A stretch of 64,000 nucleotides of DNA from Neoroseomonas eburnea. Its GTDB lineage: Bacteria; Pseudomonadota; Alphaproteobacteria; Acetobacterales; Acetobacteraceae. The position numbers and the translations under genes were made by a program. The stretch's first letter is position 1. Each line of letters starts with the position of its first letter. The notes beneath the pieces are model-generated. The model was not told the origin of the DNA. It made no database searches and saw only the letters and a list, made by a program, of their open reading frames with translations. This document shows positions 29,496 through 38,235 of the stretch, piece after piece. The stretch spans positions 62,001 through 126,000 of the forward strand of contig NZ_JAAEDL010000008.1 in the NCBI RefSeq assembly GCF_018129005.1, given 5' to 3'.

Positions 29496-29810
29496 TCAGC
29501 CCCGCGGCACCGGGATGTGCCGCACGGACTGGTTCTCGCCCGAGCCTTCGATCACCGCGATGTAGGTCTGCGGTGCCGGGGTGGGCGGATCGATGGGCCG
29601 GACCGAGATGTTCTCGCCGCTGCCGGTGACGACGACGCGGCCATCCACCGGGACGCCGCGCGGCATGCCGATGTAGGCGACGGTGCGGTTCTCGCCGCCG
29701 CCCGCAACGTAGGGCAGCGCGGTGTCGATCGTCTCGTAGGCCGACGCGCCCTGGATGCCGGCGAAACCGAGGAACGCGGCCGCGGCGATACGAGTGGCGA
29801 AGTGCGCCAT
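29496..29810 (-). CDS. Small secreted protein with three GxGEN repeats, unknown function
   Basis: 104 aa with a signal peptide (residues 1-24, ending GASA). The mature part contains three units beginning GGGENRTVAYI (37), GSGENISVRPI (63) and GSGENQSVRHI (89), spaced exactly 26 residues apart. Pro-rich linkers join them. The last unit ends at VPRG, echoing MPRGVP after the first. No cysteine is present and no enzyme motif is seen. It sits convergent to proB (7 bp between stop codons) and divergent from proA. I recognise no family; the repeats suggest a small beta-structured periplasmic or surface protein. Confidence 0.75.
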   Translation of the reverse strand: MAHFATRIAAAAFLGFAGIQGASAYETIDTALPYVAGGGENRTVAYIGMPRGVPVDGRVVVTGSGENISVRPIDPPTPAPQTYIAVIEGSGENQSVRHIPVPRG

Positions 29811-30042
29811 GATGGCATCTCCTTTTGTGCTGCGTGACGGGAATTCGTCGTGCCCATCACTTCGCCAGCCCAGGTGGGCGGGTTACGCCCCGCCTTCCAA
29901 CTGCCGGGGCGAATGGTCGTGATGCGCATCGCGAATGGTGGCCTCCGCGCCGCCCAGGACCACGGCGTCCGCCCCGCCCGCGAGCTTCCGCTTCCCCCAG
30001 CCCCGCAGCCGCGATAAGCCTCCATGGCAGGAGGACCCCCTC

Positions 30043-31308
30043 GTGAACGCCATCGCCCAGGACGCCGCCCGCCAGCTCGAGACCGCCGCCCGCGCCGCCC
30101 GCGCCGCCGCCGGCACGATCGCGCGCGCCCCGGCGCCGGCGAAGAACGCCGCGCTGCACGCCGCCGCCGCCGCATTGCGGGCCCGGATCGAGACTGTGCT
30201 CGCCGCCAATGCGGCGGACCTCGAAGCCGCGCCCGAGCTGAGCGCCGCCTTCCGCGATCGCCTCACCCTGACGCCCGGCCGCATCGAGGCGATGGCGACA
30301 GGGCTGGAGGAAGTAGCCGCTCTGCCCGACCCCGTCGGCCGCGTGCTGGCCGAATGGACGCGGCCCAACGGCCTCACGATCCGCCGCATCGCCCAGCCCC
30401 TCGGCGTCATCGGCATGATCTTCGAAAGCCGACCGAACGTGACGGCGGATGCCGCCGCGCTGTGCCTCAAATCCGGCAATGCGGTGATCCTGCGCGGCGG
30501 CTCGGAGAGCACGCGCTCCGCCACCGCCATCCATGCCTGCCTGGTCGAAGGCCTGCGCGCCGCCGGCCTGCCGGAGGAGGCGGTGCAGGTTGCCCGCACC
30601 GCAGACCGCGCGTTCGTCGGCGCCATGCTGCGCGCCTCCGGCCTGATCGACCTGATCGTGCCGCGCGGCGGCAAGGGGCTGGTGACGCGCGTGATGGAGG
30701 AAGCGCGCGTGCCGGTGCTCGCGCATGCCGAGGGCCTCTGCCACACCTACATCCATGCGGCCGCCGATGCCGACATGGCGCGCAGCATCCTCGCCAACGC
30801 CAAGATGCGCCGCACCGGCGTCTGCGGCGCGACCGAGACGCTGCTGATCGACAATGCCATCGCGCCCGCGCTGCTGCCGCTGCTGATCGCCGACCTGCGT
30901 TCGCTCGGCTGCGACTTCCGCGCCGACGAACGCGCCCGCGCCATCGTCGCCGACCTGCCGCCCGCGACGGAGCAGGATTTCGCCACCGAATGGCTCGACG
31001 CCACCCTCTCGGTGAAGGTGGTGGACGGCGTGCAGGACGCCGTCGCGCATATCCGCCGCTACGGCAGCGAGCACACGGAAGCGATCGTCACGCAGGACGA
31101 AGCCGCGGCGCGAGCCTTCCTCGACGGCATCGATTCCGCCGTCGGGCTGTGGAATGCCTCGACGCAATTCTGCGACGGCGGCGAATTCGGCTTCGGCGCC
31201 GAGATCGGCATCGCCACCGGCCGCCTGCATGCGCGCGGGCCGGTGGGCGTGGAGCAGCTCTGCACCTATCGCTACCACGTCATCGGGACCGGCCAGACGC
31301 GCCCCTGA
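30043..31308 (+). CDS. proA: Gamma-glutamyl phosphate reductase
   Basis: 421 aa, aldehyde-dehydrogenase fold. Key features are [22 protein letters not shown], the VPRGGKGLV loop and the catalytic cysteine region [13 protein letters not shown]. It reduces glutamyl-5-phosphate with NADPH in proline synthesis. The start is GTG 30043, preceded by GGAGGA at seven bases; the frame is open further upstream to 29935, but that part is low-quality sequence. It is separated from proB by the small gene on the other strand, so proA has its own promoter in the region 29811-30042. Confidence 0.96.
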   Translation: MNAIAQDAARQLETAARAARAAAGTIARAPAPAKNAALHAAAAALRARIETVLAANAADLEAAPELSAAFRDRLTLTPGRIEAMATGLEEVAALPDPVGRVLAEWTRPNGLTIRRIAQPLGVIGMIFESRPNVTADAAALCLKSGNAVILRGGSESTRSATAIHACLVEGLRAAGLPEEAVQVARTADRAFVGAMLRASGLIDLIVPRGGKGLVTRVMEEARVPVLAHAEGLCHTYIHAAADADMARSILANAKMRRTGVCGATETLLIDNAIAPALLPLLIADLRSLGCDFRADERARAIVADLPPATEQDFATEWLDATLSVKVVDGVQDAVAHIRRYGSEHTEAIVTQDEAAARAFLDGIDSAVGLWNASTQFCDGGEFGFGAEIGIATGRLHARGPVGVEQLCTYRYHVIGTGQTRP

Positions 31309-31385
31309 CCGCCGCGCCGATGCGACGAGGGCGCGCCGCCGGCTATCGGCGGCCGCCCTGTCGAGCGAAGGAGGAGGTCGACCGA

Positions 31386-32189
31386 ATGAACGCCAGGCTC
31401 CTTCGCCTCGCCGCCGCCGGCGCGCCCTTCCTCGTGCAGGCGCCGGCCCTCGCCGCCTGCCCGGACATGGCGACCGTCGCGCGCTTCGGCCAGGCGCTGA
31501 TCGAACGCCGCGTGCCCGCACCCTTCGGCGTCACGACCCTGGCCGAGGCGCTCTGCGCGCGAGACCGGCTGGTGGCGACCCTCGCCCAGCCCTGGGGCGA
31601 CGTGGAGGGCTTCGCGATCGCCGGCGAGGCGACGCCACCGCTGCGCGGCGCCCTCTTCCACGCGACGCTGCGCGAGCGCTCGGGCGCGACGATGGATGCC
31701 CGCTTCGGCGCCCGCCCGGCGGTCGCCCCCGGCCTTCTGCTGCGCCTCGGACGGGATGGGATCGAGGCCGCCGCGCCCGCCGCCATGCTTGCGCATGTCG
31801 AAGCGGCCGGCCCGTACCTGGCACTGCTCGACCTGGCGGCGATGCCGGAGGGCGGCGGCACCATGGCGCGGATCGCCGGCAATCTCGGGCTGCGGCTCGG
31901 CGTGGTCGGCGCCGCCATGCCGGTGACCGATGCCGCGGCGCTCGCCGCCGATGCGACACTGCAGGCAGATGGCAGCGTGGTGGCAAGCCTTTCCGCGCTT
32001 GGCCTCGCCGCGCCGGCGCTCGACCTCCTGGCGCAGCTCGCACGTGAGCTCGCCGCCGAAGGACGACCGCTGCGCGCGGGGGAGCATGTCGCGCTGCTCG
32101 CTGCCCCGGCGCCCTTCGCGCCGCGCGCGGGAGAGACCTGGCGGCTCTCCGTCGCCGGTCTTGGCGCGGTCAGCGTGGCGTTCCGCTGA
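31386..32189 (+). CDS. Exported MhpD-like protein, degenerate paralogue of the next gene
   Basis: 267 aa with a signal peptide (residues 1-23, ending ALA), then ACPDMATVARFGQALIERR, which matches the start of the next protein. The central fold follows MhpD/2-keto-4-pentenoate hydratase. The GYKVGLTS signature is missing (GFAIAGEATPPLRG occupies its place), as is the acidic metal-binding ESDF segment. It is thus probably not an active hydratase. Ribosome-binding site GGAGG is present. It stands 77 bp after proA and 61 bp before its paralogue, so a tandem duplication with divergence of the first copy is likely. Confidence 0.75.
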   Translation: MNARLLRLAAAGAPFLVQAPALAACPDMATVARFGQALIERRVPAPFGVTTLAEALCARDRLVATLAQPWGDVEGFAIAGEATPPLRGALFHATLRERSGATMDARFGARPAVAPGLLLRLGRDGIEAAAPAAMLAHVEAAGPYLALLDLAAMPEGGGTMARIAGNLGLRLGVVGAAMPVTDAAALAADATLQADGSVVASLSALGLAAPALDLLAQLARELAAEGRPLRAGEHVALLAAPAPFAPRAGETWRLSVAGLGAVSVAFR

Positions 32190-32250
32190 GGCACCCTTCC
32201 CGCCCGGGCCGCGCCGCCGGTAGCATCGCCGCATCGCGGAGGAACGAACC

Positions 32251-33102
32251 ATGCGCGCACCCCTGCTCGCCGCCCTGCTTGCCCTGCCGGTCACCGCCCA
32301 GGCCGCCTGCCCGGACGAGGCGGCGGTCGGACGCGTCGCGGAAGCGCTGGTCGACAACCGGCCGAGCCCCGCCTTCACCGGCATGACCTCGCTCGAGGAC
32401 GGCTTCTGCGCGCAGGACCGCCTGGTCGCGCTGCTGCGGCGGAGCTGGGGGGCGCCGGTCGGCTACAAGGTCGGGCTCACCAGCGCGCCGGTGCAGCAGC
32501 GCTTCGGCGTGAGCCATCCGGTGCGCGGCGTGCTGCTGGAAAGCAGCGTCAGCCTGCGCGACGGCGCCGAGATCCCGGCCCGCTTCGGCGCCGTGCCGGT
32601 CATCGAATCGGATTTCCTCGTGCGGGTGCGCGACGGGGGCATCAACGGCGCCGGGCGCGACCATGTCGCCATCCTCCGCCACCTCGACGCGGTGATCCCC
32701 TACATCGAGCTGCCGGACCTGGTGCTCTCGGGCGGCTTCGACGGGCCGAACCTGCTGGCGATCAATGTCGGCGCGCGGCTCGGCGTGGTCGGCACGCCGA
32801 TCCCGGTCGAGGCCAGCCAGGCCTTCGCCGACCGGCTCGCGAACATGACCGTGACCATGGTGGACGACCGCGGGCAGGAACGCGCGCGGACCCCGGGCAC
32901 CGCCGCGCTCGGCCATCCGCTGAACGTCGTCGCCTTCCTGGTCGAGGACCTGGCCCGTGCAGGGCGGCGGCTGGAGGCGGGGCAGGTGATCTCGGTCGCC
33001 GGCTATTCGCCGACGATGCCGCTCGAACCCGGCCGGACCTACACGGTGCGGTACGAGGGGCTCGCCGCGCAGCCCGTCAGCGTGAGTGTCCGCACACGGT
33101 GA
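32251..33102 (+). CDS. Exported 2-keto-4-pentenoate hydratase-like (MhpD) protein
   Basis: 283 aa with a signal peptide ending AQA. The mature protein retains family signatures: GYKVGLTSAPVQQRFGVSHP, VRGVLL, the metal-ligand segment PVIESDFLVRV, YIELPDLV and the LEAGQVISVAGYSPTMPL closing region. Normal MhpD enzymes are cytoplasmic and hydrate 2-hydroxypenta-2,4-dienoate in aromatic ring cleavage. A secreted version next to proA and nadD has no obvious pathway here. The stop overlaps the GTG start of nadD as GTGA, so it is co-translated with a housekeeping gene. Confidence 0.82.
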   Translation: MRAPLLAALLALPVTAQAACPDEAAVGRVAEALVDNRPSPAFTGMTSLEDGFCAQDRLVALLRRSWGAPVGYKVGLTSAPVQQRFGVSHPVRGVLLESSVSLRDGAEIPARFGAVPVIESDFLVRVRDGGINGAGRDHVAILRHLDAVIPYIELPDLVLSGGFDGPNLLAINVGARLGVVGTPIPVEASQAFADRLANMTVTMVDDRGQERARTPGTAALGHPLNVVAFLVEDLARAGRRLEAGQVISVAGYSPTMPLEPGRTYTVRYEGLAAQPVSVSVRTR

Positions 33103-33725
33103 CACCTGCCCGCTTCGGCGATTCGCGCGCAGTCCGCATCGGGCTGCTCGGCGGCTCCTTCAACCCGGCGCATGATGGCCACGCGCATGTGGCGCGCATG
33201 GCGCGACGGGCGCTGCGGCTGGACCAGATCTGGCTGATGGTCTCGCCGGGCAATCCGTTGAAGCCGGTGGCCGGCATGGCGCCGCTCGCCGCGCGCCTGG
33301 CCTCGGCGCAGCGGATCGCGGACGGGCGGCGGATCATCGCGACCGACATCGAGCATGCCCTCGGCACGCGCTACACGGCCGACACGCTCGCTGCGCTGCG
33401 GCGCCGCTTTCCCCGGGCGCGCTTCGTCTTCGTCATCGGCGCCGACAACCTGGTGCAATTGCCGCGCTGGAAAGGTTGGCGAGGCATCGCACGCGACGCG
33501 GCGCTCGCGGTGCTGCCGCGGCCGGGCTGGACACGCCGCGCGCTGGCGGGCCGGGCGGCGCAGGTGCTGCGGCGGTACCGCCGGGCACCGGGGGGTGTCC
33601 TGACGGAATCCTTTGCGCCACACGCGGCTTGGTGCTTGGTTCCGGCGCGGGAGCATGCTGCATCGGCCAGCGCCATCCGCGCTGCGAAGGCCGATGACCA
33701 CACGGGCGAGAGGAGGGGGCCATAG
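33099..33725 (+). CDS. nadD: Nicotinate-nucleotide adenylyltransferase
   Basis: 208 aa. The nucleotidyl-transferase motif is GLLGGSFNPAHDGH (with the T/HxGH turn), then LVSPGNPLKP-type residues and the C-terminal SASAIR motif corresponding to SSTxIR. It makes deamido-NAD from nicotinate mononucleotide and ATP. GTG 33099 overlaps the previous stop as GTGA. The TAG stop is part of ATAG, where the ATA is the probable start of rsfS. Confidence 0.95.
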   Translation: MTPARFGDSRAVRIGLLGGSFNPAHDGHAHVARMARRALRLDQIWLMVSPGNPLKPVAGMAPLAARLASAQRIADGRRIIATDIEHALGTRYTADTLAALRRRFPRARFVFVIGADNLVQLPRWKGWRGIARDAALAVLPRPGWTRRALAGRAAQVLRRYRRAPGGVLTESFAPHAAWCLVPAREHAASASAIRAAKADDHTGERRGP

Positions 33726-34621
33726 CCCGCACGCCGAAGACAACCGAAACGAAGACGGCACCGAAGGCGAAGGCCACGGCGCCGAAGACAGCCACGCGCA
33801 AGGCGGCGAAGCCGGCGGCCAAGGCCGCAAAGCCGGCCGCCAAGACGACGAAGGCCGCACCGGCGGCCAGGTCGAAGGCCGTGGCGAAGCCGAAGGCCGC
33901 GGCCGCGCCGAAGGCTGCCACCAGGACCAAGGTCGCGGCGGCCGGAAAGGCGAAGCCGGCCACGGCGACCAAGGCGGAGGCCGCGGCGAAGCCGAAGGCC
34001 AGCGTCGCGCCGAAGACGGCCACCAAGGCCAAGGCCGCGCCGGCCCCGAAGACCAAGGCACCCGCGAAGCCGAAGGCCAGCGTCGCGCCGAAGACCGCCG
34101 CCAAGGCCAAGGCCGCACCGCCCGCGAAGGCGACGGCCGCCGTGAAGGCGAAGCCTGCCGCGACGGCCAAGGCCAAGGCCTCGGCGAAGCCGCGCGCCGC
34201 CGCCGCGCCCGCCGCCCCGCGCCCGGCCCGTTCGAAGAAGCGGGAGAAGCTCACCCCGGATCGCCTGGCCCTGCTGGTCGAGGCGGCGATGAAGAGCCTC
34301 GAGGACGACAAGGCCGAGAACATCATCTTGCTCGACGTCACCGGCCGCGCCGACTATGCGGACCGCCTGATCATCGCCACCGGCAAGGTCGAGCGGCAGC
34401 TCCAGGCGATGGCGACGCACCTCGATGAGGCGCTGGGCAAGGCCGGGCTGTCGCTGCGTCGCGATGCTATCCAGTCCTCGCCCGACTGGGTGCTGATCGA
34501 TGCTGGCGACCTGGTGATCCACCTCTTCCGCCCCGAGTCGCGCGAACTCTACCGGCTCGAGCGCATGTGGGGCCCGGAGAGCCCGCCGGCCGGGGGCCCG
34601 ACCGACGCCCCGCGCGGTTAG
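33722..34621 (+). CDS. rsfS: Ribosomal silencing factor RsfS with long Lys/Ala/Pro-rich N-terminal tail
   Basis: The C-terminal 120 residues are canonical RsfS ([58 protein letters not shown]), which binds L14 and blocks subunit joining. Ahead lies about 175 residues of Ala/Lys/Pro repeats ([11 protein letters not shown] and KAKAAP repeated), histone-H1-like and basic. No ATG, GTG or TTG exists in frame between the upstream in-frame stop (33695) and GTG 33881. However, GAGAGGAGGGGGCC, a strong ribosome-binding site, directly precedes ATA 33722, and the tail codons are coding-like from there. I therefore take ATA 33722 as start, with GTG 33881 the conventional alternative. The tail could bind RNA. 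Confidence 0.85.
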   Translation: MARTPKTTETKTAPKAKATAPKTATRKAAKPAAKAAKPAAKTTKAAPAARSKAVAKPKAAAAPKAATRTKVAAAGKAKPATATKAEAAAKPKASVAPKTATKAKAAPAPKTKAPAKPKASVAPKTAAKAKAAPPAKATAAVKAKPAATAKAKASAKPRAAAAPAAPRPARSKKREKLTPDRLALLVEAAMKSLEDDKAENIILLDVTGRADYADRLIIATGKVERQLQAMATHLDEALGKAGLSLRRDAIQSSPDWVLIDAGDLVIHLFRPESRELYRLERMWGPESPPAGGPTDAPRG

Positions 34622-34640
34622 GATCATCGCCGTCGGGCGG

Positions 34641-35072
34641 ATGAAGCCGGGACCGGAGGCGGCGCTCTACGCGCACTATGCCGCCCGCCTCCGCCCACCG
34701 CCCGAGGTGACGGAAATCCCCGAGGCCCGCGGCAGCGCGGCGGAGGTGCGGCGCCGGGAAGGCGCCGCGCTGCTCGCCGCCCTGCCGACGGATGCAATGG
34801 CCGTCGCGCTCGACCTCGGCGGTGACGCGCCGGACAGCGAGGCTTTCGCGGCCATGCTCTCGCGGTGGGACGATTCCGGCCGCACGCCCTGCTTCCTGAT
34901 CGGCGGTGCGGAGGGGCTCGACCCCGCCGTGCTGGCGCGGGCGGACCGGCGGATCGCCCTCGGCCCGATGACCTGGCCGCATTTCCTGGTGCGGGGGATG
35001 CTGGCGGAACAGCTCTACCGGGCGCAGGCGATCCGCCGGAACCATCCCTACCATCGCGCCTGGCGGCCATAG
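34641..35072 (+). CDS. rlmH: 23S rRNA pseudouridine-1915 N3-methyltransferase RlmH
   Basis: 143 aa from ATG 34641. It shows [14 protein letters not shown], the SPOUT knot [10 protein letters not shown], and the C-terminal [20 protein letters not shown] and NHPYHR hallmark. Family members start about ten residues earlier, and the codons before ATG 34641 do encode RIIAVGR, the conserved first strand, in frame. Yet no ATG, GTG or TTG lies upstream in frame before the stop at 34515; candidates are ATC 34623 or 34626. The real start is therefore probably a rare codon right after the rsfS stop. It methylates Psi1915 in the decoding-centre helix. Confidence 0.9.
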   Translation: MKPGPEAALYAHYAARLRPPPEVTEIPEARGSAAEVRRREGAALLAALPTDAMAVALDLGGDAPDSEAFAAMLSRWDDSGRTPCFLIGGAEGLDPAVLARADRRIALGPMTWPHFLVRGMLAEQLYRAQAIRRNHPYHRAWRP

Positions 35073-35151
35073 CGCCGGGCAGCAGGCGCGGCACGGCCTT
35101 GCGGCGGACCTCCGCCGGGGGCTATCCCGCCCCGAGACCGAGGAACCCGCC

Positions 35152-36711
35152 ATGTCCGCCAGCCGCCCCCGTCCCGTCATGCTCGTCATCCTCGACGGCT
35201 GGGGCTGGCGTGAGGACACGGCGGACAACGCCGTGCGCCAGGCCCGCACCCCGGCCTTCGATGCGCTGTGGTCCTCCTGCCCGCATGCCTTCCTGCGCAC
35301 CTCCGGCGGCGATGTCGGCCTGCCGGACGGGCAGATGGGCAATTCGGAGGTCGGGCACCTCAATATCGGCGCCGGCCGGGTGGTGATGCAGGACCTGCCG
35401 CGCATCGGCAGCGCCATCGCCGACGGGTCGATCGCGGCCCTGCCGGCGCTGACCGGGCTGATCGCGGCGCTCAAGGCCTCCGGCGGCACCTGCCACCTGG
35501 TAGGCCTGCTCTCCCCCGGCGGGGTGCATGCGCACCAGGACCATGCGGTGGCGCTCGCGCGCATCCTGTCCGCCGCCGGCATCACGGTGGCGATCCATGC
35601 CCTGACCGATGGCCGCGACACCGCCCCCAAGGCGGCGCCGGACTTCCTCGCGAAGTTCGAATCCGACATCGCCCCGCTGCCGGGCGTGCGCATCGCGACC
35701 GTGATCGGCCGCTACTTCGCGATGGACCGTGACAACCGCTGGGACCGCGTCAGCCAAGCCTATGATGCCATGGCTTCGGGCGAGGGCGCGCGCGCGGCGA
35801 CCGCACAGGCCGCCATTGCCGCCGCCCATGAAGCCGGCAAGTCGGACGAATTCATCCCCGCCACCGTGATCGGCGACTATGCCGGCATGCGCGATGGCGA
35901 CGCGCTGCTCTGCTTCAACTTCCGCGCCGACCGCGTGCGGCAGCTCCTCACCGCCTTCCTCGACCCCGGCTTCAGCGGCTTCGTCCGCAAGCGCGAGGTC
36001 CGCTTCGCCGCCGCCGCCGGCATGACCGAATACAGCGAGGCGCTGAATGCCCGCCTCGCCACGTTGTTCGCCCCGCAGTCGATGGCGGACATCCTCGGCG
36101 CCGTCGTCGCGGCCGCGGGGCTCAGGCAGCTCCGGATGGCGGAGACGGAGAAGTACCCGCACGTCACCTACTTCCTGAACGGTGGCGAGGAGACGCCTTT
36201 CCCCGGCGAGGACCGTATCCTGGTCCCTTCGCCCAAGGTCGCGACCTACGACCTGCAGCCGGAGATGTCGGCGCCCGAACTGACCGACAGGGCGGTCGCC
36301 GCCATCGCCTCCGGCGCCTATGACCTGATCGTGCTGAACTATGCCAATGCCGACATGGTCGGGCACACCGGCAGCCTCGCGGCAGCGACCAAGGCGGTGG
36401 AAGCGGTGGACACCGGCCTCGGCCGCATTGCCGAGGCGATCCGCGCCGCCGGCGGCGCACTCTTCGTCACCGCCGACCACGGCAATGCCGAGATGATGCG
36501 GGACCCCGCCACCGGCGGGCCGCACACGGCGCACACCACCAACCCGGTGCCGGCCATGCTGCTTGGGGCGCCAGAGGGTACGAGTCTGGCCGATGGCCGA
36601 CTTGCGGACATCGCGCCGACGCTGCTCGCGCTGCTCGGCGTGGCCCAGCCGGCGGCGATGACAGGGCAGTCGCTGCTGCGGACGACGCGTGCGGCGGTGG
36701 CGGCGGAGTAA
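35152..36711 (+). CDS. gpmI: 2,3-bisphosphoglycerate-independent phosphoglycerate mutase
   Basis: 519 aa. The alkaline-phosphatase-like metal site starts with VMLVILDGWGWRED, the phosphoserine loop is MGNSEVGHLNIGAG, and the second metal cluster includes VTADHGNAEMM near the C-terminus. It interconverts 2- and 3-phosphoglycerate using two Mn ions. It follows rlmH by 79 bp. Two strong hairpins lie right after the TAA stop. Confidence 0.97.
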   Translation: MSASRPRPVMLVILDGWGWREDTADNAVRQARTPAFDALWSSCPHAFLRTSGGDVGLPDGQMGNSEVGHLNIGAGRVVMQDLPRIGSAIADGSIAALPALTGLIAALKASGGTCHLVGLLSPGGVHAHQDHAVALARILSAAGITVAIHALTDGRDTAPKAAPDFLAKFESDIAPLPGVRIATVIGRYFAMDRDNRWDRVSQAYDAMASGEGARAATAQAAIAAAHEAGKSDEFIPATVIGDYAGMRDGDALLCFNFRADRVRQLLTAFLDPGFSGFVRKREVRFAAAAGMTEYSEALNARLATLFAPQSMADILGAVVAAAGLRQLRMAETEKYPHVTYFLNGGEETPFPGEDRILVPSPKVATYDLQPEMSAPELTDRAVAAIASGAYDLIVLNYANADMVGHTGSLAAATKAVEAVDTGLGRIAEAIRAAGGALFVTADHGNAEMMRDPATGGPHTAHTTNPVPAMLLGAPEGTSLADGRLADIAPTLLALLGVAQPAAMTGQSLLRTTRAAVAAE

Positions 36712-36713
36712 GG

Positions 36714-36734
36714 CTAGGGGGCTCCGCCCCCTAG
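36714..36734 (+). terminator. Hairpin directly after gpmI
   Basis: CTAGGGGGC TCC GCCCCCTAG is a perfect 9-bp stem starting two bases after the TAA stop. No T-run is present. Confidence 0.55.
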
Positions 36735-36742
36735 GACCCCCG

Positions 36743-36764
36743 CCGGGGGCCGAAAGGCCCCCGG
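36743..36764. repeat. Second GC hairpin between gpmI and envC-like gene
   Basis: CCGGGGGCC GAAA GGCCCCCGG is a perfect 9-bp stem with a stable GNRA-type GAAA tetraloop. Together with the hairpin at 36843-36863 (CCGAGGGC CTTAA GCCCTCGG) it fills the leader of the envC-like frame. Confidence 0.5.
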
Positions 36765-36781
36765 GCCCCCGTCACTTGGCC

Positions 36782-38110
36782 GTGCCCCCCCGCCCTGACG
36801 AGCGCTGCCTCTCCCCGCCTTCCCACCACAAAGTCGGGGGTTCCGAGGGCCTTAAGCCCTCGGCGGGGGGCCAGGGGGGAAGAGCCCCCCTGTTCTTCCT
36901 CCTCACCCTGCTCGCCTTCCCCGCCCACGCCCAGCCCACCCGCGAATCCGTCCAGGACGCCCGCCGCGCCGCCGAGGCCGAGCGTGCCGCCGCCGCCGAG
37001 GCCGGCCGCCTCGCGCAGGAGGCTGCCGAGTTGGAGCGCGGCCTGGCCCGCCAGCGCGTCGCCATGGCCGAGCGCGTGCAACGCGCCGAGGCCATCCTCG
37101 ATGCCGCGCAGGAGCGCGAGCGCGAGGCCGTCACCGCCGCGATCGCCGCGCGCGACGATGCCGCGCGCCAGGCCGCGACCCTCGCCCCGATGATGCCGGT
37201 GATGCGCCGCCTGTCGCTCTGGCCGGCGGAGACGCTGCTCGCCGTGCCGGTATCGCCCGAGGAGGCCCTGCGCGGCGTGCTCGTGCTCCAGGGGATCGCC
37301 CGCCAGGTGCGCCGGGAGATGGAGGCGCTGCGCGCTGCGGATGAGGAGGCCTCCCGCCGCGCCCGCATCGCTGCGGCCGAGGCGGCGGTGGTCGCCGCTG
37401 CGCGGGAGGATGCGCTGGCCTCCGCCCGCGCGCTGGATGCGGAGATTGCCGCCGCCCGCATGCGGGAGGCCGAGGCGCGCCAGGCCGAGCGTGAAGCCGG
37501 CCGCCGCGCGCAGGCCGCGCTCGCGCGCGCCGCCGACCTCGCCGAGATGCTGACCCGGCTGGAGCGGGAACGCGCCCGCGAAGCGGCCGCCGAGGCCGCC
37601 CGGGAAAGGACCGAGGCGGCCGCCCGGGCGCGCGAGGAACGCGCCGCCCGCCGCGCCGGCCGCCCAACCCCGGAGCCACCGCCCCCGCCATCGCAGACGC
37701 CGGCGGTGGCCGCCGCGCCGGCCGGGACACGGGTGCTGCCGGTGGCGGGGCGGGTCGTCCGTGCCTATGGGGACCAGGCGGAGGGCGGCGTGGCGCGCGG
37801 CCAGACCATCGCCGCCCCCGCGGGCGCGCGGGTGGTGAGCCCCTGCGCCGGCCGGGTAGTGTTCAGCGGTCCTTTCCGAAGTTATGGCCTTCTGCTGATT
37901 GTCGAATGCGCCGACGGGCACCATGTGGTCCTGGCAGGACTCGGGCGGCTGGATGCCGCGACGGGGGCCAGGCTGCTGGCCGGGGAACCGGTCGGCGTGG
38001 TCGGCGAGGGGGAGGGCAGCCGGGGGCGGCTCTATCTCGAACTCCGGCGGGACGGGCATACGGTGGACCCACGGCCCTGGCTCGGCGCGGGTCGTGCCGG
38101 GACCGGATAG
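36782..38110 (+). CDS. EnvC-like murein hydrolase activator (degenerate M23 domain)
   Basis: A signal-like hydrophobic stretch (LFFLLTLLAFPAHAQ) is followed by a long Ala/Glu/Arg coiled coil, a Pro-rich linker and a C-terminal LytM domain (about 95 residues, ending LYLELRRDGHTVDPRPWL). The zinc ligands of active M23 peptidases are not evident, as in EnvC, which activates amidases at the septum instead of cutting. The start is uncertain: the frame is open from ATG 36689 inside gpmI, GTG 36782 or TTG 36776 lie between hairpins, and CTG 36890 stands directly before the signal peptide. I list GTG 36782. The position before ctpA matches the conserved alphaproteobacterial order. Confidence 0.8.
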   Translation: MPPRPDERCLSPPSHHKVGGSEGLKPSAGGQGGRAPLFFLLTLLAFPAHAQPTRESVQDARRAAEAERAAAAEAGRLAQEAAELERGLARQRVAMAERVQRAEAILDAAQEREREAVTAAIAARDDAARQAATLAPMMPVMRRLSLWPAETLLAVPVSPEEALRGVLVLQGIARQVRREMEALRAADEEASRRARIAAAEAAVVAAAREDALASARALDAEIAAARMREAEARQAEREAGRRAQAALARAADLAEMLTRLERERAREAAAEAARERTEAAARAREERAARRAGRPTPEPPPPPSQTPAVAAAPAGTRVLPVAGRVVRAYGDQAEGGVARGQTIAAPAGARVVSPCAGRVVFSGPFRSYGLLLIVECADGHHVVLAGLGRLDAATGARLLAGEPVGVVGEGEGSRGRLYLELRRDGHTVDPRPWLGAGRAGTG

Positions 38111-38235
38111 GTTCCCGGAAGGTAACGGCCGTGTTTCTGCGCGGTTTCGGGCTGCACGCCCGGCCGCGATGGGCTGTAGAGTGCAACACCTCGCCGGGGC
38201 CTGTGGCGTCCGGGATGGGAAAGGAAGGAATTCGG

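Noticed and set aside
33371..34627. Minus-strand frames rich in Gly/Arg/Leu or Ala/Phe opposite rsfS
   Set aside because: They are the complement of the Lys/Ala/Pro tail; low complexity and no signal of a gene.
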